Source: Microscillaceae bacterium (GTDB lineage Bacteria > Bacteroidota > Bacteroidia > Cytophagales > Microscillaceae). Taken from it: a stretch of DNA of 64,000 nt. The stretch is taken from NCBI GenBank assembly GCA_025054775.1, contig JANWZA010000015.1, positions 27,821 through 91,820 of the forward strand. The letters are read 5' to 3'. A program made the position numbers and the translations under genes. Of this stretch, positions 25,978-34,828 are shown piece after piece (position 1 is the first letter of the stretch; each line of letters begins with the position of its first letter). Below the pieces are notes generated by a model. That model ran no database searches, was not told the origin of the DNA, and saw only the letters and a program-made list of their open reading frames with translations.

Positions 25978-28911
25978 ATGAAAATTGCCCCTGATGTTGA
26001 TTTTCAAGTGGTTTACTCGCTTTACAAGCATGAATACTTGGGCTATTTATTCAACGCTTACATCATAGAACTAGATAGCAAAGGGCAACTTACGCTCAAA
26101 AACCAAGCCATCACTGCCACTACTGCCAATGATTTCAAAGCAGGACTTAGCGAACAGGATTTTGAGATTATCAAATTGATTGAGTCCATGCAACAAGAGA
26201 GCATCATCAAGAAATTCTATGGCAAAAGAGCCACACCACAAGAGTTCTTTTTGAAAGTTTACCACAAACAAAAAGGCAATTTAGTCCTTCAAGAGGCTAT
26301 TGAGGAGCACCTAGAAGTTTGCCGCTCTAAGCTTATGCCTTTGCTTAAAGACCAACAGCTCTTTATTATGGGCAAAGACGGTAACCCTACTTGGAAACCA
26401 ATAGAAGTAATACAGCAACCCGCTACCATTTACTTCCATTTCAAAAAACAAGACGATCAAAGCATCGTTTATTACCCTACTGTGTATTGCAACAAAGAAA
26501 AGCTGAATATTTTTGGGGCAATAGTTATTTGTAACCAACCTGCATGGATTGTTATCCAACAAAAGTTATATCAATTTGATAAAAACATAGATGGCAGAAA
26601 GATAGAACCTTTTACCCGCAAATACAATATCACCATTCCACCCAAAAATTTAGAGAGTTATTACCAAAAATTTGTATCCTCTCTTGTAGCCTCTTTTGAT
26701 GTAAAACAAGATTGTTTCAAAGTAATCACCTACCAAGATACGCCACAAGCTATTCTCCAAATTTCAGAATACTTTGTAGAGGAGAACCCACAACTCTTCG
26801 AAAACACAGCAGGTAAAACTGAACGTCAGGCTAAAATCTTACTTGAGCTATTTTTTGCCTACAATAATTTTCTACTCAAAACCGAGGATCTAACCGAAAA
26901 GAATAAGGAAACTACCCATGTAAAGGTACAAGTAGAAAAAATCGAGAATGATTTTATTTTTCATAAAATTTATAGACAAACTACCCAAGAGAAAAACGTA
27001 ATAGAATTTCTGAAACAAACAGGAATAGAACTTAAGCAAGGACGTGCCTTACTCTCTAAAAACCAAGCCTTTGAATGGATAAATACCCAACAGAAGCATT
27101 TTACTCAATATAACCTCTTGCTCAAATCTAACTTACAAGGTAAAAAATATTTTCTGGGCAAGGCGAATATACAAGTAGAAATTAAAGAAAGTCATGACTG
27201 GTTTGATATTTTAGCTACTATCAAATTTGGAGATTTTGAAATCCCTTTTATCAAACTCAGGCAAATCATTTTGCAACAAAAAACCGAGTTTGAACTTCCT
27301 AATGGGGAAATTGCTATAATTCCTGAAAGTTGGCTCCAACGTTATAGTGAATTATTTTACTTTTCAGAAGAGAACTCTCAAAATATAAAACTGAAAAAAC
27401 ATCATTTAGGGATTGTACAGAAATTACGTGCTCATGACTACGCCCGCGTAACCATGAACCGTAAGCTAGAAAAACTGTACGATTTTCAAGAAATAGAAGA
27501 TGTACCTTTACCAAAAAACTTTCAAGGAACACTACGCCCTTATCAGAAAGCAGCTTATAACTGGTTACACTTTCTTAACAAATACCACTTCGGAGGCTGT
27601 TTAGCAGATGACATGGGGCTGGGCAAAACAGCTACTACTTTAGCCCTTTTGCAATCACAGGTAGAAGCTGGAGTGAAAGAAAGTTCATTAGTAATTGTAC
27701 CTACCTCCTTAATATATAATTGGGAAATGGAGGCAAAAAAATTTACTCCCAAACTCAAAATTTTAGTGTATAATGGAACAAACCGCCTTAAAACTACTAA
27801 TTACTTTGATTATTTTGATGTTGTTATTACTTCATACAGCATTACCCGCCTTGACATTGATATACTAGAAAAATACTTATTTCACTACATAATCTTAGAC
27901 GAGTCGCAAGCAATTAAAAACCCAAGTTCTCATATTACAATAGCAGTAAATAGACTTAATAGTAGGCACAAATTAATACTCACAGGCACGCCTTTGGAAA
28001 ATACTACTCTTGATTTGTGGTCGCAAATGTCCTTTATCAATCCAGGGCTATTAGGTTCGCAAAGTTTTTTCAAACGAGAGTTCTTGCAAGCCATAGAAAA
28101 AAATGCTGATAGACAAAAACTAGAACGCTTGTCCAATCTAATTAAGCCTTTTATTTTACGCAGGCTCAAATCACAAGTAGCCACTGAATTGCCTACAAAG
28201 ATTGAAAGCTTGCAATATTGTCTTATGACACCCGCCCAAGAGCAACTCTATGAAACCACCAAAGCCGCTTACCGCAACCAAATTTTAGAACTTATAGAAA
28301 GAGAGGGCATAGCCAAAAGCCAACTTCTTGTACTGCAAGGGCTTACCAAACTTCGCCAAATCGCTTGCCATCCCCAAATGATTGATCCAAAGTATAAAGG
28401 TGGCTCAGGCAAAATAGAAGACGTAATGTATAAAATTGAAGAAGTAATTAGCGAAGGGCATAAGGTATTGGTTTTTAGTCAATTTGTCAAGCAATTAAAT
28501 ATCCTGAAACAAGCCATTGAGCAAAAAAAATGGAAATATGTATTTTTAGATGGCTCTACTAAAAACCGGCAAGCGGAAGTAGCTCAATTTCAACAAAATA
28601 AGCACATAAAGATTTTTTTAATTTCGCTTAAAGCAGGAGGCGTAGGGCTAAACCTGACTCAGGCAGAGTATGTATTTCTACTTGACCCATGGTGGAACCC
28701 CGCCGTAGAAGCCCAAGCCATTGACCGTACCCATCGCTTAGGGCAAAAAAATACCGTCTTCGCTTACAAGTTCATCACTAAAAACACTGTTGAAGAGAAA
28801 ATTGTAAGCCTGCAAAAAAATAAACTACAATTAGCCGAAAATATTATACTTACTGACGAGAGCATCACAAAAAATCTCACCCCAGAGGATATTTTGAATT
28901 TGTTAAGCTAA
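25978..28911 (+). CDS. SNF2-family DNA-dependent ATPase/helicase-like protein
   Basis: A 977-residue Swi2/Snf2 protein. The first 500 residues are a poorly conserved region of the kind found in bacterial RapA/HepA-like proteins. The ATPase core has DDMGLGKT (motif I), DESQAIKN (motif II, a DESQ variant of DEAH), LTGTPLEN (III), LVFSQFVKQL (IV), LKAGGVGLNLTQA (V) and DRTHRLGQ (VI), all intact. It translocates on double-stranded DNA and remodels bound proteins. It ends one base before the convergent synthase stop, so the two transcripts overlap in 3' sequence. Confidence 0.93.
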   Translation: MKIAPDVDFQVVYSLYKHEYLGYLFNAYIIELDSKGQLTLKNQAITATTANDFKAGLSEQDFEIIKLIESMQQESIIKKFYGKRATPQEFFLKVYHKQKGNLVLQEAIEEHLEVCRSKLMPLLKDQQLFIMGKDGNPTWKPIEVIQQPATIYFHFKKQDDQSIVYYPTVYCNKEKLNIFGAIVICNQPAWIVIQQKLYQFDKNIDGRKIEPFTRKYNITIPPKNLESYYQKFVSSLVASFDVKQDCFKVITYQDTPQAILQISEYFVEENPQLFENTAGKTERQAKILLELFFAYNNFLLKTEDLTEKNKETTHVKVQVEKIENDFIFHKIYRQTTQEKNVIEFLKQTGIELKQGRALLSKNQAFEWINTQQKHFTQYNLLLKSNLQGKKYFLGKANIQVEIKESHDWFDILATIKFGDFEIPFIKLRQIILQQKTEFELPNGEIAIIPESWLQRYSELFYFSEENSQNIKLKKHHLGIVQKLRAHDYARVTMNRKLEKLYDFQEIEDVPLPKNFQGTLRPYQKAAYNWLHFLNKYHFGGCLADDMGLGKTATTLALLQSQVEAGVKESSLVIVPTSLIYNWEMEAKKFTPKLKILVYNGTNRLKTTNYFDYFDVVITSYSITRLDIDILEKYLFHYIILDESQAIKNPSSHITIAVNRLNSRHKLILTGTPLENTTLDLWSQMSFINPGLLGSQSFFKREFLQAIEKNADRQKLERLSNLIKPFILRRLKSQVATELPTKIESLQYCLMTPAQEQLYETTKAAYRNQILELIEREGIAKSQLLVLQGLTKLRQIACHPQMIDPKYKGGSGKIEDVMYKIEEVISEGHKVLVFSQFVKQLNILKQAIEQKKWKYVFLDGSTKNRQAEVAQFQQNKHIKIFLISLKAGGVGLNLTQAEYVFLLDPWWNPAVEAQAIDRTHRLGQKNTVFAYKFITKNTVEEKIVSLQKNKLQLAENIILTDESITKNLTPEDILNLLS

Positions 28912-28912
28912 T

Positions 28913-29677
28913 TCAGGCTATCTCCTGGTGGTTTATCTCTGCTAATTTTTGAGCCAAGACTCTGAAAAAAGTAGGATCCTCTTCCACGGCATTACCAATC
29001 ACAAGCATGTCTGCTCCTGCCCGCCAAAGTTCTACGGCTTTTTCTACAGTTTTGATGCCCCCACCAATAATAATAGGCAAACTTACTGATTTGCGAAGCA
29101 TGGATACCATTTTAGGACTGATAGCTTTCTCTGCCCCGCTTCCTGCATCAGCATAAATCAGTTTTAGCCCTAACATCTCACCTGCCATTGCTGTACACGC
29201 TGCTACCTCAGGCTTGTCGGCAGGCAAGGGAGTAGTATTGCTAATGTACGAAACGGTAGTTTGTTTACCCCCTTCTACTAACATATACCCCGTAGGTAAA
29301 ATTTCTAAATTGCTCTTTTTCAAGATAGGTGCCGCAATTACATGTTGCCCTATTAGCAAATCAGCATTTCGCCCCGAGATAAGTGAAAGAAATAGAATAG
29401 CATCTGCCTGAAAATCAATGTGCATACTACTTCCTGGAAAAATAATAATCGGTTTAGTAGTATGCTTTTTGAGCAAAGCAATCGTTTTGCCCATGTTTGC
29501 TCCAACCATTAAGCTGCCACCTACAAAAATAAAATTAGCACTTTCAAACGCATTGAGTTGAAGGTATAATTGGCAGGTAGCTTCATCAAATTTATCAGGG
29601 TCAATCAGTAGAGTAAGCGACTTTAAGCCGCTCTTGTGGCGATATTCTATCTGTTGGAGAATAGACAAGGGCATCAT
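28913..29677 (-). CDS. Geranylgeranylglyceryl/heptaprenylglyceryl phosphate synthase (PcrB-like)
   Basis: A 254-residue TIM-barrel prenyltransferase that joins a polyprenyl diphosphate to glycerol 1-phosphate. Seen are LTLLIDPDK (phosphate/metal site), FVGGSLMVG, the IIIFPGSS strand, the ILPTGYMLVEGG segment, and GGGIKTVEKAVELWRAGADMLVIGNAVEED, which binds the glycerol phosphate. Members of this family occur in many Bacteroidota, where ether-type lipid intermediates have been reported; chain length cannot be read from sequence. Glycerol-1-phosphate dehydrogenase is not in this window. Confidence 0.92.
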   Translation of the reverse strand: MMPLSILQQIEYRHKSGLKSLTLLIDPDKFDEATCQLYLQLNAFESANFIFVGGSLMVGANMGKTIALLKKHTTKPIIIFPGSSMHIDFQADAILFLSLISGRNADLLIGQHVIAAPILKKSNLEILPTGYMLVEGGKQTTVSYISNTTPLPADKPEVAACTAMAGEMLGLKLIYADAGSGAEKAISPKMVSMLRKSVSLPIIIGGGIKTVEKAVELWRAGADMLVIGNAVEEDPTFFRVLAQKLAEINHQEIA

Positions 29678-29887
29678 AGTTAAGAGCTATAAACAAAAAA
29701 AAACGGAATAGCCTTATAGTTGTTACCGTGAAATACATTGCAAAGATAACCTTTTTTGCTGAAAAAGGTCATCTTTCTACGCAAAGCCTTAAAGAAGTAG
29801 CAACTTTTTCGCAACTTTACACGTTTTTTTAGGTAATAACTTAAAAGTTATTTTTTATTTTTCCATATACTTTAAGTATAAGTTCAT

Positions 29888-30565
29888 ATGATACAAAAGC
29901 CAAATTTTTGGAGTCGTGCATTCGTGATAACCACGTGGATAGGTGCATGCGTATACTTTCAAACATTAGCCCAACCTACTAAAAAAGATGCAAAAGCTTT
30001 TGCAATTCTAGAGGCTGTAAACCAAAAATATAAATCCTTTACTAGCTTTCAAGCCGATTTTACTTACAAACTATATAGCCCTACAAGTAAAGTCAATGAA
30101 ACAGTAGCAGGAAATATCACTGTAAAAGGGAAAAAATATGCTCTTAAATTAGAAAAACAAGAAATTCGTACTGATGGTAAAACAATTTGGACTTACCTCA
30201 AAGATGCTAACGAAGTTACTATTGCTGATTATGAAAAAGATGATGACGAAATAACCCCTGAAAATATTTTTGAAATTTATAAGAAAGGATTTAAGTATAT
30301 CTATACAGGAGAAACCAAAGAAGGTGGAGTGGTGTACGATAACATTGAACTTGCTCCAGAAGACCGTAACAAGAAATTTACCAAAATTAAAATTAAAATT
30401 GACCAAGCCCAAAAAACAATTAAAAGCTGGGAAATCTACATGCGAAATGCTGACAGATACAGCTATGTTGTGAATAATTTTGTAAGCAATCCCATAGTAA
30501 ATGATAACATTTTTATTATGAACAAGTCCCAATTCCCCAAAGCCGAGTGGAATGATTTGAGATAG
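29888..30565 (+). CDS. lolA: Outer-membrane lipoprotein carrier protein LolA
   Basis: A 225-residue periplasmic chaperone that carries lipoproteins from the LolCDE exporter to the outer membrane. A signal peptide (residues 1-29, ending near QTLAQ) precedes the LolA fold: the FTSFQADFTYKLYSP strand, GNITVKGKKYALKL, and DGKTIWTYLKDANEVTI. No LolB is visible, as expected in Bacteroidota. A palindrome TATACTT-T-AAGTATA (29866-29880) lies 7 bp before the ATG, and AATAACTT/AAGTTATT followed by Ts at 29835-29862 could terminate upstream transcription. Confidence 0.88.
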   Translation: MIQKPNFWSRAFVITTWIGACVYFQTLAQPTKKDAKAFAILEAVNQKYKSFTSFQADFTYKLYSPTSKVNETVAGNITVKGKKYALKLEKQEIRTDGKTIWTYLKDANEVTIADYEKDDDEITPENIFEIYKKGFKYIYTGETKEGGVVYDNIELAPEDRNKKFTKIKIKIDQAQKTIKSWEIYMRNADRYSYVVNNFVSNPIVNDNIFIMNKSQFPKAEWNDLR

Positions 30566-30639
30566 TCTGTTAGATTACAACCCACTAGGTAATTACAGCC
30601 TAATAATTATTAAAAATTTTTGGGCATTTTTTTATTGTT

Positions 30640-30760
30640 TTTCGCTTATGCCTCAAAAGGCAAAAGATGAACTTTTAAGGGCTTCGCTTACGCTTTGAGG
30701 CTTTCCTCTGCTCCGTGTTTGCTTTTCCAACTCCTGATGCGTTTTTTAGTCTTTTCTAAG
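30640..30760 (+). repeat. Dispersed intergenic repeat, copy 1
   Basis: Between convergent lolA and the SafE-like gene lies an ordered set of short blocks: TGCCTCAAAAGGCAAAA, GGGCTTCGCTTACGCTTT, CCGTGTTTGC, and CTCCTGATGCGTTTTTTAG. The same blocks in the same order and orientation recur, degenerate, at about 46455 and 63560. No coding frame is apparent. The flanking parts of the 30566-30865 gap show nothing else. Confidence 0.5.
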
Positions 30761-30865
30761 TATTAGTTCAAATCTACCTCAAAGAGAACTTTTAGACAAT
30801 TAGACAAAAAGAATATTTGAGCGATACACAATAATTGTAGTAACTCAATTACAAGACTTACAAAA

Positions 30866-31576
30866 CTACTCAGTTACTTTGCAACACTTCATTTCAATTT
30901 GCTGACCATATTCTATTAGTTGAGGGCTTAGATAAGGTATTCCCAAATTTAGCCCTCGCAAAATGAATAAAATAGCTAATACAACTAAAAAAACAGGCAC
31001 AAGCTGAAACGCTTTTCGCTTGAGAGTTGGAAAAACAAACCTTCCAGCCAAACTCACCACAAGCATAGCAGGAATGGTCGCTAAACCAAAAATAATCATA
31101 TAAAGTGCGGATTCGGCTATGTTTCCTGTGGCTAAAGCTCCTGCAAGAGCAAAATAAATCAATCCACAAGGCAAAAAACCATTCAAAATACCTATAAGTA
31201 GAAATGAAGAAGTATTCTTTTGTTGTAGCAAACGCCCTAATTTGGCTTTGAGCCACTGCGTAAAAGGTTGAAATATGTTGAGCCAATCTATCGTATGGTA
31301 AAACGTAGGAAAAACAACTAATGTGAGTAACAAAATACCCACTGCCACTGAGAGCATTTGTTGAGAAATCCCCAAGAGCAATCCCTTGCCCACTAATCCA
31401 ACCACAACTCCCAAAAATGCATAGGTAATTACTCTCCCTAAATTATAGACAATCCTATTCCACAACATTTGGTAAAAATATTTGTTATCAATAGGCAAAG
31501 CCAGAGCAATAGCCCCGCACATACCCATACAGTGAATACTACCTAACAAGCCTAATATTAGTGCCGAGTATAACAT
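30866..31576 (-). CDS. SafE/TauE-family membrane protein of the cbb3 cluster
   Basis: A 236-residue protein with six membrane helices. The opening GSIHCMGMCGAIAL (residues 13-26) carries the Cys-x-Gly-Met-Cys motif of the cytochrome-oxidase-associated SafE-like branch, which is thought to handle copper or another metal for oxidase assembly; the mirrored FLPCGLIYFALAGA occurs in the second half. It is the last gene of the oxidase block, 60 bp after ccoH. The annotation as a sulfite exporter is only the family name. Confidence 0.8.
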   Translation of the reverse strand: MLYSALILGLLGSIHCMGMCGAIALALPIDNKYFYQMLWNRIVYNLGRVITYAFLGVVVGLVGKGLLLGISQQMLSVAVGILLLTLVVFPTFYHTIDWLNIFQPFTQWLKAKLGRLLQQKNTSSFLLIGILNGFLPCGLIYFALAGALATGNIAESALYMIIFGLATIPAMLVVSLAGRFVFPTLKRKAFQLVPVFLVVLAILFILRGLNLGIPYLSPQLIEYGQQIEMKCCKVTE

Positions 31577-31636
31577 AATCTTATGGTTTTTGTCAAAATT
31601 TTTGTTTTGCTTGCTTTTGCTACTTTTTGTTTAATC

Positions 31637-32134
31637 CTACCGTTTCTGCTTCTTGGCTTGTTCTTCTTTTAATAGTTCGGCTTGCAGTTTTACTTTTCCT
31701 TGCGGCGTGATAGCGAACTTCTGCTCCAAAAAGTAACCTTTATTACCAAGAGTCCAATCTACTTTTATTCGCCACAAGCCTTGGGCAAGGGTTTGCAAAG
31801 GAATAACTTGCCTGCCTTGATTATCAAGCACAAGCGGAATTTGTATATCTTTTCGCTTATCCGAAGGGCGAAAAAGTAAGATACTCCCCTTATCAGCTCG
31901 GTTATTGAGTGTAAGTATTAAGGCATGATTTTCAGCATGATAGCTTAACTCTGGCTGATGGCTTAAAGCCTGCGTATTGCGAATTTTATCTATTTCTTTT
32001 TCATAAGCCAACTCTTGTTTGTAATAGTCTTTGGCTACCAAATCAATATTGATACTATATGAAAAGAAAACCAACGTAAGTATAAAGGCAACAAAGCCCA
32101 AATACACGAACATAATTTTATAGCCCCAGTTCAT
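31637..32134 (-). CDS. ccoH: cbb3 oxidase assembly protein CcoH (FixH-like)
   Basis: A 165-residue protein with one N-terminal membrane helix (about 7-28), the DYYKQELAYEKEIDKI segment diagnostic of FixH, and a beta-rich periplasmic domain ending in a Lys/Glu tail. In proteobacteria CcoH joins the assembling cbb3 complex and stabilises it. It begins 46 bp after ccoG and ends 61 bp before the SafE-like gene, all on one strand. Confidence 0.85.
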   Translation of the reverse strand: MNWGYKIMFVYLGFVAFILTLVFFSYSINIDLVAKDYYKQELAYEKEIDKIRNTQALSHQPELSYHAENHALILTLNNRADKGSILLFRPSDKRKDIQIPLVLDNQGRQVIPLQTLAQGLWRIKVDWTLGNKGYFLEQKFAITPQGKVKLQAELLKEEQAKKQKR

Positions 32135-32179
32135 ATCTCTTTAAAGTTTTGATTTTTATCCTTGAATAAAAAATTAGTT

Positions 32180-33616
32180 CTACTCCACAGGTCCATTGAA
32201 AGTTGTTTTTATTGTTTCTAACAAGCGGTCAGTAGTCCAAACCTCTACTTGAATTTTGGTTTTTACTTTTTTGATATTTTTAGGATTCGTTTCAATGAAA
32301 AGTACAAAATCAGTAGTAGTAGCTTTTTTAGCAATGTTTTTATCGCCTACAATACGCACTGTTCCCCAATTATCTTTTACCTTGAAATAAATTGGTAAGT
32401 CTTCGTTAGTTTTGTTAGCAATCTGCACATTATAGAGGTTAGAGATATTACCATTTTTTTGCTCTTGATAGAGCATACCTGGTACTCGTAAAAAGGTAGT
32501 TTCTACTTCTGTACGAATAGAAATGAAAAAAACTTGTAAGCTAATTAGTATTAGCAATACTGCTGTATATCCTATTATTCTGGGAGTAACTCTAAAAGGA
32601 ACCTTATTAACAATATTATTGTAAGAAGCGTATCGTACCAAACCACGTGGTTTGCCGATTTTATCCATTACCTGGTCGCAGGCATCAATGCAAGCTGTGC
32701 AATTTATACATTCCAATTGCGTTCCATTGCGAATATCAATTCCTGTAGGGCAGACTTGCACGCAAAGCCCACAATCAATACAATCCCCTTGCTTTTGAGA
32801 GGTGCTATCGGTTAGCAAATTAGTTTGTTCTTGTCTATTTTTTTTCAACTTACCACGTGGCTCTCCTCTTACATGGTCATAAGCAATTACGATAGAGTCC
32901 TTGGAAAGTAGTACACTTTGCAGTCTGCCATAAGGGCAAACAATAATACATGCTTGCTCGCGTAGATAGGCGAATACAAAAAAGAAAATCCCCGTGAAAG
33001 CTACTAAACCAATAAACCCAGGCAAATTATTTATAGGATTACTTTGCACAATTTGAAATACTTTTTCATAGCCTATGAGGTAAGCCATAAGCGTATGGGC
33101 TATGATAATAGAAATAAGCAGAAATATACTAAACTTGGCAGTCTTTCGTAGAAATTTATCCAAATCCCATGGACGAGCATTGAGCTTACGTTGTTGGTTA
33201 GCATCACCTTCAATCCAGTATTCAATTTTACGAAAAACCATTTCCATCATAACGGTTTGTGGGCACGTCCAGCCACACCATAACCTACCATACACCACTG
33301 TAAAGAGAATTACAAATACAAAAAAACTTAGCATCGTGCCTGCAAACAAGTGAAAATCTTGTGGCAGAAATACGAAACCAAAAATGCTAAATTTTCGCTC
33401 AAAAATATTAAATAAAAACAACGGATTGCCATTGATTTTAACGAATGGTACACCAAAAAGTATAATTAAGAGTACCACTGTAACTGCAACACGGTATCTG
33501 TGAAAACGCCCGCTTGGTTTTTTGGGATAAATCCATACGCGTTTGCCTCGCTCATCTACCGAAGAGAGCTTATCACGAAATGCTTCTTTATCCTCTATAA
33601 TTTCTATATTTTCCAT
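32180..33616 (-). CDS. ccoG: cbb3 oxidase accessory ferredoxin-type protein CcoG
   Basis: A 478-residue membrane iron-sulfur protein (RdxA/FixG), implicated in copper reduction during cbb3 assembly. It shows the CGWTCPQTVMMEMVFRKIEYW motif in the second membrane region, five membrane helices, and two 4Fe-4S sites, CIDCGLCVQVCPTGIDI and CINCTACIDACDQVM, in the middle. The C-terminal periplasmic Ig-like domain is present. Length and order are normal. It starts 86 bp after the first globin stop, past a strong hairpin. Confidence 0.95.
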   Translation of the reverse strand: MENIEIIEDKEAFRDKLSSVDERGKRVWIYPKKPSGRFHRYRVAVTVVLLIILFGVPFVKINGNPLFLFNIFERKFSIFGFVFLPQDFHLFAGTMLSFFVFVILFTVVYGRLWCGWTCPQTVMMEMVFRKIEYWIEGDANQQRKLNARPWDLDKFLRKTAKFSIFLLISIIIAHTLMAYLIGYEKVFQIVQSNPINNLPGFIGLVAFTGIFFFVFAYLREQACIIVCPYGRLQSVLLSKDSIVIAYDHVRGEPRGKLKKNRQEQTNLLTDSTSQKQGDCIDCGLCVQVCPTGIDIRNGTQLECINCTACIDACDQVMDKIGKPRGLVRYASYNNIVNKVPFRVTPRIIGYTAVLLILISLQVFFISIRTEVETTFLRVPGMLYQEQKNGNISNLYNVQIANKTNEDLPIYFKVKDNWGTVRIVGDKNIAKKATTTDFVLFIETNPKNIKKVKTKIQVEVWTTDRLLETIKTTFNGPVE

Positions 33617-33652
33617 AAATATATAAATATATGTCTATGTTTTAATTAGATT

Positions 33653-33692
33653 TACTTACGCTTCTCACTTTTTTAGAGTGAGAAGCATAAGT
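33653..33692. terminator. Strong inverted repeat between globin and ccoG
   Basis: GCTTCTCACT and AGTGAGAAGC pair perfectly around TTTTTAG, with flanking TACTTAC/ATAAGTA extending the stem to about 17 bp with one mismatch. It lies 11 bp after the globin stop. No long T-run follows on the minus strand, so it may be a partial terminator or a stabilising 3' end that separates globin from ccoG expression. Confidence 0.6.
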
Positions 33693-33702
33693 ATTAGTTA
33701 GT

Positions 33703-34182
33703 TTATTTTCTCAAAGTTGCATAGCTGTTCGTAGGTATTTTTTTTTCCTGTTTTTGTGCTTTTTGCTCGGCAGCAATAGCTTTCATATCCTCTATCATAG
33801 CTTGCGCAATGAGGTCAAATAGCTCCTCCCAAGCTTGTTTTAGATTAGCACTCCATTGCTTTTGTAAAGCTTCCTCTAACATAGCCATAAAAGCTACCTT
33901 AAAGGCTCTAAAATGTTCTGGTTTTACACCATAGTAGATATGCCTTGAAGCCAAACTATGCAATTCTTTGCGAAGGTCATCAAGTTTATCTAATTTAGTA
34001 ATCATTACAGCAACCGCATGAATTAGCTTGCGGTCTTGTGATACAATATCATTTTTGAATAATGGCTTAATTTCAGGGTAAAGCGTAAAAAGTTTGTTGT
34101 AGAAAACTGCTCCTGCTTTCTCTACGTGTATTACTACGTTTACCCAGCTTTCTTTAATAAGTTTGATTTGTGCTGCATTCAT
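33703..34182 (-). CDS. Single-domain globin 1
   Basis: A 159-residue haem protein of the single-domain (Vitreoscilla/neuroglobin-like) group. The proximal histidine is likely His81 in SRHIYYGVKPEHF; the SQDRKL segment at 49-54 provides a polar distal side, and Tyr28 may be the B10 residue. The last 18 residues are Lys/Gln-rich. It lacks the reductase domain of flavohaemoglobins. It sits inside the cbb3 gene block next to a second globin, suggesting oxygen supply to, or nitric-oxide protection of, the high-affinity oxidase; that role is inferred from position. Confidence 0.85.
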   Translation of the reverse strand: MNAAQIKLIKESWVNVVIHVEKAGAVFYNKLFTLYPEIKPLFKNDIVSQDRKLIHAVAVMITKLDKLDDLRKELHSLASRHIYYGVKPEHFRAFKVAFMAMLEEALQKQWSANLKQAWEELFDLIAQAMIEDMKAIAAEQKAQKQEKKIPTNSYATLRK

Positions 34183-34258
34183 AAGTGAAAAATTGTGCTT
34201 AGCTTAATATAAAAAAATAAAATATTTTCTCAATAGAATTTTGTAGTTGAAATACAAT

Positions 34259-34283
34259 TTGTAATTTTACGGCAAAATTACAA
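34259..34283. promoter_or_regulatory. Inverted repeat and promoter-like box between the two globins
   Basis: TTGTAATTTT (34259-34268) and AAAATTACAA (34274-34283) are perfect 10-bp arms around a 5-nt centre, overlapping the stop codon of globin 2. On the minus strand the right arm contains TAATTTTG with a TTG 20 bp upstream, a plausible promoter for globin 1. It may equally be a terminator of globin 2. No T-run decides between them. Confidence 0.4.
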
Positions 34284-34748
34284 TTTAATTTTAATTCTTG
34301 CAATTTGTTTTTGGCTCTCTAAATTTTGCATAGCTACTATAATAGCCTGTGAAATTTCAGAGAAAACAACCTCCCAAGCATTTTGTAAGGTTCTATCCCA
34401 AAAATCCTCAGAAGATAATACTTGTTCAATCATATACATAAATGCTTCCTTGAAAGGAACAAAATGCTTTACCTCTACTCCATATGCTAAATGCTTACTT
34501 GCTAACCAAGTGATTTCGGCATGAATGTTCTCCATTCGTTCTATTTTGTTCACAATCAAAGCGATAGCCATAATTAGCTTTCGGTTTTGGCTACGCGTGT
34601 CTGTGGGAAAAAGATACCTCAACTCAGGGTTGTTTCTGAATAAATAGTCATAAAATATTTGCCCTGCTTCGTTAGCTTTGCCCACAATCACAAGCCATGA
34701 ATTTTGCACTAATTTTATATTTTCTTCAGTTATCATAATTTTAGCCAA
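34278..34748 (-). CDS. Single-domain globin 2
   Basis: A 156-residue paralogue of the neighbouring globin. Proximal histidine is likely His86 in ASKHLAYGVEVKHF; SQNRKL matches the distal segment of globin 1, and FYDYLF matches its B-helix FYNKLF. Identity over the fold looks moderate, so the duplication is old and the two may differ in ligand kinetics. It starts 80 bp after ccoP, past a dispersed hairpin, and is co-directional with the whole oxidase block. Confidence 0.85.
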   Translation of the reverse strand: MAKIMITEENIKLVQNSWLVIVGKANEAGQIFYDYLFRNNPELRYLFPTDTRSQNRKLIMAIALIVNKIERMENIHAEITWLASKHLAYGVEVKHFVPFKEAFMYMIEQVLSSEDFWDRTLQNAWEVVFSEISQAIIVAMQNLESQKQIARIKIKL

Positions 34749-34775
34749 ATAAGAGTATTTTATGCTACATTTGCA

Positions 34776-34803
34776 CTTTCCAAGTCATACAAGACTTGGA
34801 AAG
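34776..34803. terminator. CTTTCCAAGTC hairpin, copy 3
   Basis: CTTTCCAAGTC (34776-34786) and GACTTGGAAAG (34793-34803) form a perfect 11-bp stem with a 6-nt loop. It lies between ccoP and globin 2, 25 bp after the ccoP stop on the minus strand. The sequence is nearly that of copies at 14649 and 16761, all just 3' of genes. Confidence 0.7.
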
Positions 34804-34828
34804 CACAAGATTAGTTAATAATTGTGTT

